Positions 30,004 through 39,000 of a DNA stretch of 64,000 bases are shown here, piece by piece. Under the pieces are notes generated by a model. The model ran no database searches. It was not told where the DNA came from and worked only from the letters and a program-made list of their open reading frames with translations. Each line of letters starts with the position of its first letter. The stretch's first letter is position 1. The translations under genes and the position numbers were made by a program. Source of the stretch: Picocystis sp. L7 (Eukaryota; Chlorophyta; Picocystophyceae; Picocystales; Picocystaceae); contig QXJR01000007.1 of assembly GCA_020975725.1 (NCBI GenBank), forward strand, positions 744,001 to 808,000, given 5' to 3'.

Positions 30004-30618
30004 CTAAACCCTTGAGAATAAACTCTCGCTTGGCCCAGGTGCAATGGAACTCCTGGCCGAGTGATGTTCGTCGGCACCTTCCGCTTCACCTGCAGCTTCT
30101 TCCTCTTCGTCTTCGAGCCATCCTTTCTCTTGGAGCGATTGGATCATGTTTCGGATGTCTTCTGCTGCATTTGGGTCCATCTTTTTCACCTTCAGTGCTC
30201 TGGCCACAGGATTCCCTTTTTTGAGCGTGGTGGCTTTTTCGCAGCACGTCCTCTTGGGACAGAGGTACGCCGACCTTCCGGTCCACCTCTTGTACGTCCT
30301 TGGTTCGACTTCCTCCTCTTGTTCTCCGGACTGATTCGTTTCGTCTTTCTTACGGGCCGGATGGTTCCAGTCCACCACCACTTCCACGTGCGTCCGTTCG
30401 TCGTCTTGGTCGGTGTCTTCGTCTGCACACACCACGCGCACCACCCGCACCATTTCGGTTTGGGGTCGTATCTTTCGACAGTTCACGCACGTCCTGGCGT
30501 GTTCTTTTCTCATTTGGACCTTGGTCCATCCTTGTCTGTCTTTTTTCTGTTTCGAGGGTCTGTCTTTGGCCCTGATCCTCCCTTTCTTCCCTTGGATCGT
30601 CGGCATGCACCGCGCCAT
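30004..30618 (-). CDS. YlxR / DUF448 domain protein
   Basis: YlxR proteins are small basic RNA-binding proteins best known from bacterial nusA-infB operons, with reported roles in RNase P and rRNA processing; a eukaryotic nuclear copy probably serves the plastid or the nucleolus. The 204-residue product has a lysine-rich start, then RTCVNCRKIRPQTEMVRVVR, a non-conserved acidic insert of about 50 residues where bacteria have a short loop, and GRSAYLCPKRTCCEKATTLK followed by a basic helix. The two CxxC-like pairs and the GR-AY-CP core match DUF448. The C-terminal 60 residues are acidic and absent from bacteria. No clear transit peptide. Divergent from NDUFS5 across a purine repeat, with 359 bases between starts. 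Confidence 0.8.
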   Translation of the reverse strand: MARCMPTIQGKKGRIRAKDRPSKQKKDRQGWTKVQMRKEHARTCVNCRKIRPQTEMVRVVRVVCADEDTDQDDERTHVEVVVDWNHPARKKDETNQSGEQEEEVEPRTYKRWTGRSAYLCPKRTCCEKATTLKKGNPVARALKVKKMDPNAAEDIRNMIQSLQEKGWLEDEEEEAAGEAEGADEHHSARSSIAPGPSESLFSRV

Positions 30619-30977
30619 CCCACACGTCCCCCCCCCACATCCAGCAGGACATCACCGAGAACAGCAGAGGGTAGCACAGGGACAGCGTAGCCGAGAGAGG
30701 GTGAGACGGACAGAGGGAGAGGGAGAGGGACAGAGGGAGAGGGAGGGACAGAGAGAGAGGGAGAGGGAGAGGGGGGGACAGAGGGAGAGAGTAGCTGAGA
30801 GGGAGAGGGAGGGCCAGAGGGAGAGGGAGGGCCAGAGGGAGAGGGAGTGAGGGACAGAGGGGGAGGGAGTGAGGGACAGAGGGGGAGGGACAGAGGGAGA
30901 CAGTAGCTGAGAGGAAGAGGGAGTGACAGGTGGAGAGGGAGAGAAACCCTTGGGAACGTGGTGGCGCGCGTGGTGTG
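30619..30977. promoter_or_regulatory. Divergent promoter region, YlxR / NDUFS5
   Basis: Region between two divergent start codons. Most of it is the purine-rich repeat listed separately, so the plus strand of this presumed promoter is almost pure A+G for over 200 bases. Confidence 0.4.
30690..30950 (+). repeat. Purine-rich (GA) imperfect microsatellite
   Basis: Repeats built from GAGAGG and GACAGAGGGAGAGG units, nearly all purine on the plus strand. Open frames cross it on the minus strand as serine, proline and leucine repeats (SLPLPLS, CPSL); these are products of the repeat and not a gene. Such strand-asymmetric purine tracts can form triplex DNA. Confidence 0.85.
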
Positions 30978-31410
30978 ATGGCGTCTGGATTCGGACTCGG
31001 CGGACAACAAGGACGGTGCTATCCGTTCTGGCGGGAATACCAGGAGTGTTTGAGGACCCACGGACCGGAAGAAGCCTTGGAAGAATGCCCTCGCGTGAGA
31101 GAAGATTACTACGAATGCTTGCACCACCGCAAAGAGGTGAGGGACGCACCACGTGCGACACGAATGGCACGCCAACGTGCACCCCGTGCCATGCACGAGA
31201 GGCGCGACGCACGTGCCTTGAGATCGAAACAAGGGGACGAGAGAGGCGGCGGATGGGTGCGAAGCACGTGGAGAAGAGGGGAGCTGACGACCGAAGCAGT
31301 ACGCCAGGCACAACGCCATCCGCAGGGAAGTCCTCAAGAAACAGACGCAAACGCCATCCCAGGGCGCCCAAGCGGTGGATGGAAAGGTCCACACCGAAGA
31401 ACAAGCGTGA
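30978..31410 (+). CDS. NDUFS5: Complex I subunit NDUFS5 (15-kDa), two exons
   Basis: Accessory subunit of mitochondrial NADH dehydrogenase, held in the intermembrane space by a twin CX9C fold imported by the MIA40 pathway. Exon 1 (30978-31136) encodes 53 residues starting MASGFGLGGQQGRCYPFWRE; exon 2 (31300-31410) encodes 36 more, starting YARHNAIRREVLKKQ. Cys14/Cys24 and Cys37/Cys47 form two CX9C pairs, and the MASGxG start and ECLHHRKE block match plant NDUFS5. The intron is 163 nt with GTGAGG at its 5' end and GAAGCAG at its 3' end, phase 0. Total 89 residues, close to the plant protein. Reading on past the donor gives a long arginine-rich frame with no similarity, so splicing is strongly supported. 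Confidence 0.9.
31137..31299 (+). other. Intron of NDUFS5
   Basis: GT-AG intron of 163 nt, phase 0. Removal joins LHHRKE directly to YARHNAIRRE, restoring the family's continuous C-terminal helix. Confidence 0.85.
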
Positions 31411-31729
31411 CACTTGCCACGTGGACGTCCATCCGCATCGAAGGAGTGGACGAGAAGGAGAGAAGGAGGTAGGAAAAGGGGACGATCCGGCGCGTCTTGG
31501 ATTCCCGAATTCACGGCCCACGTCGGGGATGGCGGCGAAGGTGTACGACGACAGAGGTGCGCGCACGAACAACCACGATGGACGGACGGATCCTTGCCAT
31601 CCTTCCGTCCACGAAGCGAGGTCCGTACCGTCCTCTCGCGCCTCTGCGACGTGTGCGCCCACGTCTCCTCCCGTGGAATAAATCGCCGTGGCAGGACGCA
31701 CACCTTCCTGCACGTGCACGTCTGCTGCC
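31411..31729. other. Convergent 3' spacer, no gene seen
   Basis: 319 bases between the NDUFS5 stop (+) and the stop of the SLC25 carrier (-), holding two 3' untranslated regions. Nothing else recognised. Confidence 0.5.
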
Positions 31730-32758
31730 TTATTGATGGTGGATGGATTGGCTTCCCGCTTCGTTCCACTTGCGTATGATCTGACTGGCGATCTCGTAGG
31801 CCACGAGGAAGATGGCGGAAGACGGCATCTTGTACAGCAGCCTCGGCGTGACGCCACGGAGGAAACCGCGTGGACCGCTCTCGTGCCACACTTGCTTCGC
31901 CGCCGAGCTCCACGCGCCTTTCCCAGGCCTCATCTTCCCTTGTGCGGTCATCATGCGGGTCTTGACCACGTCCATGGGCGTGGTGAGCACGCACGCCACC
32001 GCGCCGGAGAGCGCGCCACGTCCCAGTGCGTGCACCGCGCGTTTCCCGCGACCTTTCGTAGGTTGGACGTCGACCTTGGCCTGCGCCTGGGACGGTTTGG
32101 AACGTCGCTTGAGCGTTTCGTAGGTGCCGAACTGGGCCATGGCGTACGGTATGTCACGCACCAGCTGTGCGCCATATCCGCGATAGAATCCACGTGCGCC
32201 GTCTTGACGTGCGATGGACACCACGGCGTCGACGGCGTGGCGATGGAGACCGGTCTGGACGCGCTGCTTGACCACCTCCGGCGGCACGCGAAGGAGGCTG
32301 GCGGCCAAGTTGGCGCCACACGCCGCCAAGAGGGTGGTGGTGGCGCTCGGCGGTCCCAAGCTGCGCTTCAACGATTCGTAGGTGGCGAAGAACACCGCCG
32401 AAGAAGGCGCCGAAGCGGCGATGGCGGCGGGCAGACCGCGGTAGAGCGAACCCAAGCCTTGTGCACGTGCCAATCGGATCACGCAGTCTCCCATGGTGCG
32501 ATACCTGGATCCGTTCGTGGATTGCATCACCGTCTTTGCCGTGTCGAACGGTTGCAGGACCAGCTTGGTGGCCAAGGAAGCCACCACACCGGAGGCGCAG
32601 TCTTCCGTCCATTGCGGCACCTTCCGAAACCCACGCCTGCCCACCTTTCCATCCCCTTCCATCCCTGTACGAGACCTCCCCGATGCACCCCTTCGTGCGT
32701 CCTGCACGTGTGCTTCACCGACCACCACCACCGCGTCGGTTGGCGCCTCCATCGCCAT
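31730..32758 (-). CDS. Mitochondrial carrier family (SLC25) protein, SAM-carrier-like
   Basis: Six-helix inner-membrane carrier (mitochondrial or plastid). Three repeats carry the family signature: PFDTAKTVMQ, PPEVVKQRVQTG and TPMDVVKTRMM, each followed by the expected helix pair. Second-helix segments such as SLYRGLPAAIAASAPSSAVF and GFYRGYGAQLVRDIPYAMAQ are typical. RVPPEVVKQRVQTG and RDIPYAMAQF resemble the S-adenosylmethionine carrier group, so SAM import is the best guess, though mitoferrin-like or other carriers remain possible. The chosen ATG (32758) gives 342 residues; the frame is open slightly further to 32794. The N-terminal 60 residues are not part of the carrier fold and may be a presequence. 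A 61-bp tandem repeat begins about 40 bases upstream. Confidence 0.85.
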   Translation of the reverse strand: MAMEAPTDAVVVVGEAHVQDARRGASGRSRTGMEGDGKVGRRGFRKVPQWTEDCASGVVASLATKLVLQPFDTAKTVMQSTNGSRYRTMGDCVIRLARAQGLGSLYRGLPAAIAASAPSSAVFFATYESLKRSLGPPSATTTLLAACGANLAASLLRVPPEVVKQRVQTGLHRHAVDAVVSIARQDGARGFYRGYGAQLVRDIPYAMAQFGTYETLKRRSKPSQAQAKVDVQPTKGRGKRAVHALGRGALSGAVACVLTTPMDVVKTRMMTAQGKMRPGKGAWSSAAKQVWHESGPRGFLRGVTPRLLYKMPSSAIFLVAYEIASQIIRKWNEAGSQSIHHQ

Positions 32759-32800
32759 CGGAACCGTCCCTCCCCTCGCTCGAACCCAACCCACCCGAAA

Positions 32801-32985
32801 AGGGGAGTTTCTTCTCCAGGATGGGGGTCCTTTTCCCCCTCCCCCCGTCCTCAGACGAAGGAGGGGAGTTTCTTCTCCACGGTGGGGGTCGTTTTCCCCC
32901 TCCCCCCGTCCTCAGACGAAGGAGGGGAGTTTCTTCTCCACGGTGGGGGTCGTTTTCCCCTGTCCTTACCCGGAGGAGGGGAGGG
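32801..32985 (+). repeat. 61-bp tandem repeat, three copies
   Basis: Copies begin at 32801, 32862 and 32923. The unit opens AGGGGAGTTTCTTCTCCACG and ends GTCCTCAGACGAAGG, with a pyrimidine-rich middle. The first two copies differ at a few bases; the third diverges after about 40 bases. It lies just 5' of the SLC25 gene, so it probably sits in the promoter. Confidence 0.85.
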
Positions 32986-33579
32986 TGTACTGGGGTCACC
33001 ATCGATCCATGGAGGGGAAAGGACACCACCAAGCGGAATGCAGAGGAAGGATGGAACCGTAGAAGCGTGCTCCATCCCACACAGGTGGGAAAGGAGGAAG
33101 GATGGCAGGTGGAAGGTGGTATCTGCGCCACAGAGGCAACCCACGCGACCTGCCAACGTAGTTGCGGACACATACGACCACGCACATCGATGACATCCCA
33201 ACAAAGGAACCATCCACACCCGTGGACGGGACCTCGAGAACCGGTGGGAAAACCGCGCCCAACTCATCGAACCGATACGGTGGTAAGGGGGTCGAAGAAC
33301 CAGGTTCCAGATCCAGGAGACGAGTCCGGATGAAAGACGAGCGCAACGGACATCCCACACACCGGCAAACGTTCACGAGAAAACCAATGCCACACAATTC
33401 CTATCGGAACAACAGTGCGACGGAACGACACGTTCCGTGCCACAGGTTCCAAGGACACCCAAAGAATCGATTCCTCATCCTTCCCGTCGCGAAGGACGAG
33501 GAAGGGAAGCGCCACCCACGACCCTCCCGATCGCGAATCCGCGGGGGGAGAAACCTGGATGAAGGCAAAACGACAGAAC
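32986..33579. other. Intergenic, no gene seen
   Basis: About 590 bases between the tandem repeat and the 3' end of the ABC1 kinase gene. Only overlapping frames without recognisable content. Confidence 0.5.
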
Positions 33580-35115
33580 TCATGCTTCCGCCAGGGCCTT
33601 CTTCGCGTACTTGTTCCACTGCTTGGCGGTGGAAAAATCGGAAATCTTCATGCCGTACGCCAATCCTCGGATCAATTGGACCACACGCATCACGAAAAAC
33701 ATGTCCGATGGAAACTTGGTGATCGCGTTCTTCTTGATTTCGCTCGATTCCGAGAAGGGGCTTATGACCCCTCGTGTGTCGAACATGTTGCGCGCCACAC
33801 GTGCTTTCAAACGAGACATGCCCTCCTTCTCGAAGACAACCCCCATGGACTCCATGTCCGCGGCAATGGTCTCGTAATCTCTGGAGTTCATCGACACCAC
33901 CAGCTTGGCAAACGCCTTGCGCTCCTCCGGGGTCAGCTGCTTGGATTGTCCGTAGTCAAGCAGCGCCACCTGCGCTCCTTTCCTCACCAAGATATTACCC
34001 GGGTGAGCATCGGCTTGGAAGAGTCCGGTCTCCAAGATCTGCTTCCCGTAGGCCTCGCAGATGTTAGACAAGATCCTCCTCTTGGCGATCTGCCTCTGGC
34101 GCCGGGACACGTTCGCTAGCTTGTCCTTCATCTCGTCCAACCTGCACCCGTCGACGAAGTCCATCACCAGTACCCGGCGTGAAGTGAGCCCCTCGACGCT
34201 GTGAGGTACGGTGACTTGCTTTCGGATTCCCCTCAGGTTGTTGTGTATCTGATCCATGATCCTGGCCTCCCTCTCGAAATCGAATTCCAGCTTGATCTGC
34301 TTGTGGAGCTCGTCTACCGCGGAGACCAGATCGAAGTTTATTTCCCTCTGGCTCAAGAACTTGGCCAGCTTGCGCAGGTTGGCAAGGTCTTGAAGCATTT
34401 TGCCCTCCGCAGAAGGATACTGCACCTTGACCGCCACGGTTTGTCCACCTTTTCTTGCCTTGCGCTTCCCATGCGGTCGGACCGCCACATTCAGCACCTG
34501 TCCTCCCCGAAGGACTTCTGGGTCCACTCCTGGATTCATGTGGACAAGTTCCTTCATGCTCATGTGGTGGCGCTTGGCAATGCTGAATCCTGTATCACCC
34601 TTGCGCACTTGGTACGTCCGGCACTCTGGTTGCGCTCGCAGCTTGGCTTTGTGCACTTGGGCAAGTGATGCAGAGCCCAAGGGATGTTCAAGATCGATCC
34701 ATTCAAACATGTCTTCCAAGGCCTTCCCTTTTCCCACCTCTTCTTCTATGACTTTCCTGGTCTCTTGTGCTCCCATGGGTGGAACACGATCCTGCAGCTG
34801 TCGCAGCTCTTCACACACGGGTTTGGGCACGAAATCCGGCCTGGATCCCAGAAACTGTCCCACTTTGACGTAGAAACCACGTAGATCTATGCACAACTGG
34901 TACATGTCGGCACCAGCACGTCGATGGTGTCGTTCCCAGTCCTCCAGATGGAGCTCTTGGGCTCTGGGCTGCGACTTGCGCATCCCATCCAACACCGCCA
35001 TGCGCGCCTGTTGGACCTTGTAACCCAAGTAGATCCCTCCGGCCCTCCTCCAGAACTCCAAGGTGCGCCACAAACGCTCCGGAAGATCCCTCCTCGCGTC
35101 CTCGGAGGTCGCCAT
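33580..35115 (-). CDS. ABC1/UbiB atypical kinase with a LysM domain inserted in the kinase core
   Basis: ABC1 kinases act in plastids and mitochondria on prenylquinone metabolism. In the 511-residue frame the family markers are in order: KVGQ (84-87), the Ala-loop GSASLAQVHKA (147-157), the catalytic Lys in VAVKVQYP (Lys230), the ExD-type helix ELHKQIKLEFDFE (269-281), the HPGN loop (371-374, after Asp369) and DYG (387-389, in place of DFG). Between the Ala-loop and VAVK lies a foreign block, residues about 166-212: TYQVRKGDTGFSIAKRHHMS, MKELVHMNPGV and GGQVLNV. That is a full LysM domain, normally a binder of GlcNAc glycans. It splits the N-lobe beta-hairpin where short loops are normal. The start is the ATG at 35115; the frame continues to 35613 without similarity. 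No clear transit peptide. Confidence 0.93.
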   Translation of the reverse strand: MATSEDARRDLPERLWRTLEFWRRAGGIYLGYKVQQARMAVLDGMRKSQPRAQELHLEDWERHHRRAGADMYQLCIDLRGFYVKVGQFLGSRPDFVPKPVCEELRQLQDRVPPMGAQETRKVIEEEVGKGKALEDMFEWIDLEHPLGSASLAQVHKAKLRAQPECRTYQVRKGDTGFSIAKRHHMSMKELVHMNPGVDPEVLRGGQVLNVAVRPHGKRKARKGGQTVAVKVQYPSAEGKMLQDLANLRKLAKFLSQREINFDLVSAVDELHKQIKLEFDFEREARIMDQIHNNLRGIRKQVTVPHSVEGLTSRRVLVMDFVDGCRLDEMKDKLANVSRRQRQIAKRRILSNICEAYGKQILETGLFQADAHPGNILVRKGAQVALLDYGQSKQLTPEERKAFAKLVVSMNSRDYETIAADMESMGVVFEKEGMSRLKARVARNMFDTRGVISPFSESSEIKKNAITKFPSDMFFVMRVVQLIRGLAYGMKISDFSTAKQWNKYAKKALAEA

Positions 35116-35825
35116 CGCGGTCCGAAGTGCGCCGCCGACGCCTATTGCGGAATCGACGAGTGGACTCGACGTACCTCTCTCACCTGGTCCACACCCTCCA
35201 CACCCAATGTGAAGGAGGTGGTCGTGGAGATCCAAATCAACAAGAAGGGAGTGGAACTTCCTCCACGCCAATGGCAGGCTTGGCCATGGAGGAGACCAAC
35301 GAGAGGGGTGGCCTTGGAAAACAAAGATACGGTTGGGTTTCGCCCACCGAGGCGAGGTGCCGTCATCGCGACTAGAATTCAACACCGGGAGATCCGTCCC
35401 TCCACCAAACGAGGTGGGATACTCACGCGTGCAACTCTGCAGGCAGAACCGTGGCGAATCCGATCCAAAAAAGACAAGACACGGAGGGGTCAGGAGAGGT
35501 CCCTGCAGAGGCTTCCAATCCAGGCGATTCGATGCCAAGGATTCTTCACAAGAGGGAGCAGCTTCCCTACCAACCACGGAGCCAAGGAACAAGAATCTTG
35601 CTCCCATGGACATCCGTTTCTACGAAACCAGAACGTCTCTATATCCCTCTCGGCATTGCAGCAACAGGTCGGATGGATCCTTCCTCTGTAAACGGGTGCG
35701 TGCAGATGCGTGGGCTTGTGAAAGGCTACTGTGAAGCAAGGAATCCATCGGTTTCCAGCCAAGCGGTGGGCAGTCGTCCCACCATGTCCTGCTTCAGAGG
35801 GGCAAGGTTGTGTGCAGCGGAAGGG
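35116..35825. other. Intergenic, upstream of the ABC1 kinase
   Basis: About 710 bases between two minus-strand genes. The kinase frame stays open to 35613 but the translation is composition-biased and unlike the family. No other gene seen. Confidence 0.45.
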
Positions 35826-36746
35826 TCATCGTCCGCCGGTGCGTGCAGTCAGTGGCGCGTCTGGGAAGAGGGCTTCCCAGAGGTTGTTTTTCAGACCCCG
35901 GTCGTAGGCATGTGTTGGCATAATGAGCAGGTCCTCGTTGTTCGCCAGGCCCGTTTCGTTCCGGAACTTTCTTCGTTCCAGGATCTCTTTGTTTTCGACT
36001 TCCAGTTGCTGTTCGATGGTTTGCCTCTTGTGCGATTCGTTGGTGGTTAGATTCCGACAGACCAGGCTCAGCTGGTAGGCCAGGAAGAACACCAGCACAC
36101 ACCCAATCATGGAAAGGAACAGCACGATGGAGGCCACGCTGCTGTGCCATCTCAAGATGAAGCTCCACGTTTCTTTCCATCCCACGGCCTGGCTTTTGTC
36201 GACCTCTCGTTGGAGCAGGACCCCACTGATCCACGTGCCATACGCACACAGGTACACCAGCGAGGTCAGGAAGAGCAGGAACCACCTCATGTTCCGTTCT
36301 CCCACGCAGGAATTGAGCCACACGCAGTGGTGATCGAACCTGGCGACGCAACGATTGCATGCACGGCAGTGTTTGGATCTGGCCGGTTTCTCCCTTTGGC
36401 ACGTGCTGCAATGCCTTCCAGGCACGTACAACAATCCGTCGAAGGCATGCGTTCGACTCGACTTGCTCCTCGGGCCGTCCACCAGCACGCCTGGATCGAC
36501 GAAGCAAGCCATGACGAAGGCGAAGAGCACGAAGGTGACGCTTCCAGGTGCGATCCAACGGTGCCAGGCGCGGTCGATCGCGTCCCCTTCCACCAGCAAC
36601 AGCGGATACGCGGTGGTCATCCACGCGCCGTAGAGCACGCTCACCAGCAGAAGGAAGCAGATCGGCAAGGATGGATTGAGACGCTCGCAGCAGAGCTCCA
36701 GGACGCGCGACGCCAGCCTCAGGACGAACGCACGCGTCCTCGCCAT
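35826..36746 (-). CDS. DHHC-type protein S-palmitoyltransferase
   Basis: Membrane enzyme that attaches palmitate to cysteine residues of proteins, at ER, Golgi or plasma membrane. The 306-residue protein has two N-terminal membrane helices (PSLPICFLLLVSVLYGAWMT and VTFVLFAFVMACFV), then the cysteine-rich catalytic domain RHCSTCQREKPARSKHCRAC, NRCVARFDHHCVWLNSCVG, and two more helices. The DHHC is intact (Asp-His-His-Cys) and the zinc-binding Cys and His residues are all in place. A short C-terminal tail follows. The frame stays open to 37103, but the added part is arginine and proline-rich; the ATG at 36746 (MARTRAFVLRLASRVLELCC) leads straight into the first helix. It resembles the ZDHHC4-like group by layout; substrate unknown. 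Confidence 0.9.
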   Translation of the reverse strand: MARTRAFVLRLASRVLELCCERLNPSLPICFLLLVSVLYGAWMTTAYPLLLVEGDAIDRAWHRWIAPGSVTFVLFAFVMACFVDPGVLVDGPRSKSSRTHAFDGLLYVPGRHCSTCQREKPARSKHCRACNRCVARFDHHCVWLNSCVGERNMRWFLLFLTSLVYLCAYGTWISGVLLQREVDKSQAVGWKETWSFILRWHSSVASIVLFLSMIGCVLVFFLAYQLSLVCRNLTTNESHKRQTIEQQLEVENKEILERRKFRNETGLANNEDLLIMPTHAYDRGLKNNLWEALFPDAPLTARTGGR

Positions 36747-38271
36747 CCTTCTGCCCGCGGCATGCGGCGAGAACGATCCCGTCGCCGACGTGCGAATGGT
36801 CGCTCCTTCCGGCGGAGACGTTCCGTGGCGCATCGATGCCACTCCAGGAAGGACATCCATGCGCGCCATGGATGCGTCGTGGACGTTCGCGCGCGGTGCT
36901 CTCGTCGAGGCGTGCGAGGAGGTGGATGCAAACGTTCGCGCGTCGAGGTGTGGGAAGGGGTCGACGTGGAAGCGGCGTGGAAGAGACGTCGGCCATCGCA
37001 CGTGGACACGTCCTGCATCGTCGGTGTCCACCTGCATCCTCCATCTTCCTTCGCAAACGCGTCCTGGATCGGTCGGACGAAGCCATCCGTTGCGGAATCC
37101 CAAACCTGATCATGGACCAACCGAAGAACGTGTCCACCACTCGACCTGGCTCTGGCTCTGGCTCTGGACCTGGGTCCAAGGTTTCTGCCTTGGAAACCCA
37201 TCCCAGACGCCGCACTGTCCATGGAGGAGATCCCAAGGAGGACCCACACGTCCGTGTGGATGAAGTGGACGTCGGACCTCGTGTCCGGGGAAGGATGGGA
37301 TCGAAGGATCCATGCAACAAAGGGATGGCCATGCGCCGGTCGAGCCGACGACGACGAATTCGTTGCGGATCGTACGTCGGTCAACAATCCAGGCGTTGCC
37401 CCTTCCGTCGAAAACAAACGAGTTGGAGAGCATTCGACGATTGGGCGCAAACGCTTGGTGTACGCGATGACCACGCTTGAAGGCCTTTCGATCGACTCTA
37501 CGTCCGATCCCAACCGAGTATTTGTTCGTTCTCGCGTCGATTCCATGCGGACCGAGGGAACTTCGTCCTCATCGACGTCATGTGGATCTTGGCCAACTCC
37601 TTGTAAAAGTGGGGCACGAACGGTCGCTCCACGTGCGTGTTTGTTCGCTTGCACAATCTCCGTTGCAACTCCAAGGGAAAGGATTTCGTCGGTAGGGAAA
37701 TGCCAAGGCGCCCTCCATGGAACGGTGGGGAGGGCGCTTCCAATGCAAGCCCCGCCATCTACGGAACTGTCCATGGCGACGACGAGAGTGGGACCGTGGA
37801 AGCTCGTAGGAATGTAAAAAAAGGCATCGACTCTTTTCGTCGATACGTGTCGCGAGGTGCCCACTCTCGAAGTCGATTTCTTTTGGCCTTGGGCATCGGA
37901 CACGAACCATTCGATACCGTGGATTCTCTCCCGATCCCAAGCCGCTGGGCATCCGCTTGGTTCCGGTGTCGGTTCCATCGTGGATGCCGCCCCTCGGCCA
38001 CCCTCCTTTGGAGAAGAAACTCCCCTGGGGGTGCCTCTCGGCCGTCCCTTGTGCCAGGTGGCCTCCCTCTCCCGGATGGGGGAGGATCGACCCATTCCCT
38101 TTGCCTAGGCGGGTTTCACCCGGGACAGGAACGGACCTTGAAAGGGAAGACCCGGGATGCGTAGAAGGAGAGACCACGGGGGTGTGGGGACCCCCATCCA
38201 CTGGGTGGGACCGAGTGGACGTGGTGGACGTGGCATGGAACGGCGCGTGGGATAGATCGTGGACCTGCGAC
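36747..38271. other. Divergent spacer between DHHC and phosphatase genes
   Basis: About 1.5 kb holding the promoters of both genes. Frames up to 458 codons are open on both strands, but translations are low in hydrophobic residues and unlike known proteins. No gene recognised. Confidence 0.5.
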
Positions 38272-39000
38272 ATGGCCATGCACGCCCGATTGGTGGGGGT
38301 GGACGCCAGGAGGCTGCTGGTGGTGGGAGACGTGCACGGATGTGCGAAAGAAGTGGAAGATCTCATGGATGCGTGCCAATACCAACCCAAACGTGACGTC
38401 GTGCTCTTCCTCGGAGACCTCGTGGCCAAAGGACCGGATTCCGTGGGAGCCGTCCGATTGGCAAGGAGATTGAATGCACACACCGTGCGTGGAAACCACG
38501 AAGAAAACGCCATCCGATGCCATCGGGCCTGGATGGAAAAAGGAAAGAAGCTCAAATCAGGACTCAAGTACCTGCAACGGCTCTCCGACGAAGACTGGAG
38601 CTATCTCAAACATGCACCACACACCCTGCGCGTGCCGTCCCACAACGTCATGCTCGTGCACGGAGGAATACTTCCCGGCGTGCACCTTCGAAAGCAAAAG
38701 CCCAAGGACCTGTGTCGCATGAGGGACGTGGTCATCCACGAAGATGGAAAGTTGCAGGCGAGAGAGAGACCCGTGCATGGAAGCTTGCCGTGGGCCAGCC
38801 TCTGGAGAGGTCCAGAACACGTCCTCTTCGGACACGATGCAGTGCGAGGGCTGCAACAACATCCACATGCCACGGGACTCGACACGGGCTGCTGCTACGG
38901 AGGAAAGCTGACCGCCTGCATCGTACCTCCTTTGGTCGAACAAGACGGACCCTTCAGCATCCAATCCGTGCCTGCCAGACGAGTCTACTGCAAACCGTGA
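38272..39000 (+). CDS. ApaH-like metallophosphatase (ALPH/PPP superfamily)
   Basis: Metal-dependent phosphoesterase of the PPP superfamily. Bacterial ApaH cleaves Ap4A; the eukaryotic ApaH-like group includes a trypanosome mRNA-decapping enzyme and phosphatases of unknown substrate. The 242-residue product shows all metal-site motifs: GDVHGCAKEVEDLM (Asp20, His22), LFLGDLVAKGPDS, VRGNHE, MLVHGGILPGVHL, and the C-terminal GHDAVRGLQ followed by LDTGCCYGGKLTACI. The last block, with Asp-Thr-Gly, is typical of ApaH-type rather than PP1/PP2A enzymes. The frame opens at 37957, but the ATG at 38272 starts just before the first beta strand. No signal or transit peptide is evident. The stop codon directly precedes another ATG with an unrelated open frame. 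Confidence 0.9.
   Translation: MAMHARLVGVDARRLLVVGDVHGCAKEVEDLMDACQYQPKRDVVLFLGDLVAKGPDSVGAVRLARRLNAHTVRGNHEENAIRCHRAWMEKGKKLKSGLKYLQRLSDEDWSYLKHAPHTLRVPSHNVMLVHGGILPGVHLRKQKPKDLCRMRDVVIHEDGKLQARERPVHGSLPWASLWRGPEHVLFGHDAVRGLQQHPHATGLDTGCCYGGKLTACIVPPLVEQDGPFSIQSVPARRVYCKP

Noticed and set aside
30510-31994. 494-codon minus-strand frame with Ser-Leu-Pro repeats
   Set aside because: It reads through the GA microsatellite and antisense to NDUFS5; the repeats alone create it.
36719-38095. 458-codon minus-strand frame
   Set aside because: It overlaps the head of the DHHC gene in another frame and shows no similarity or normal composition.
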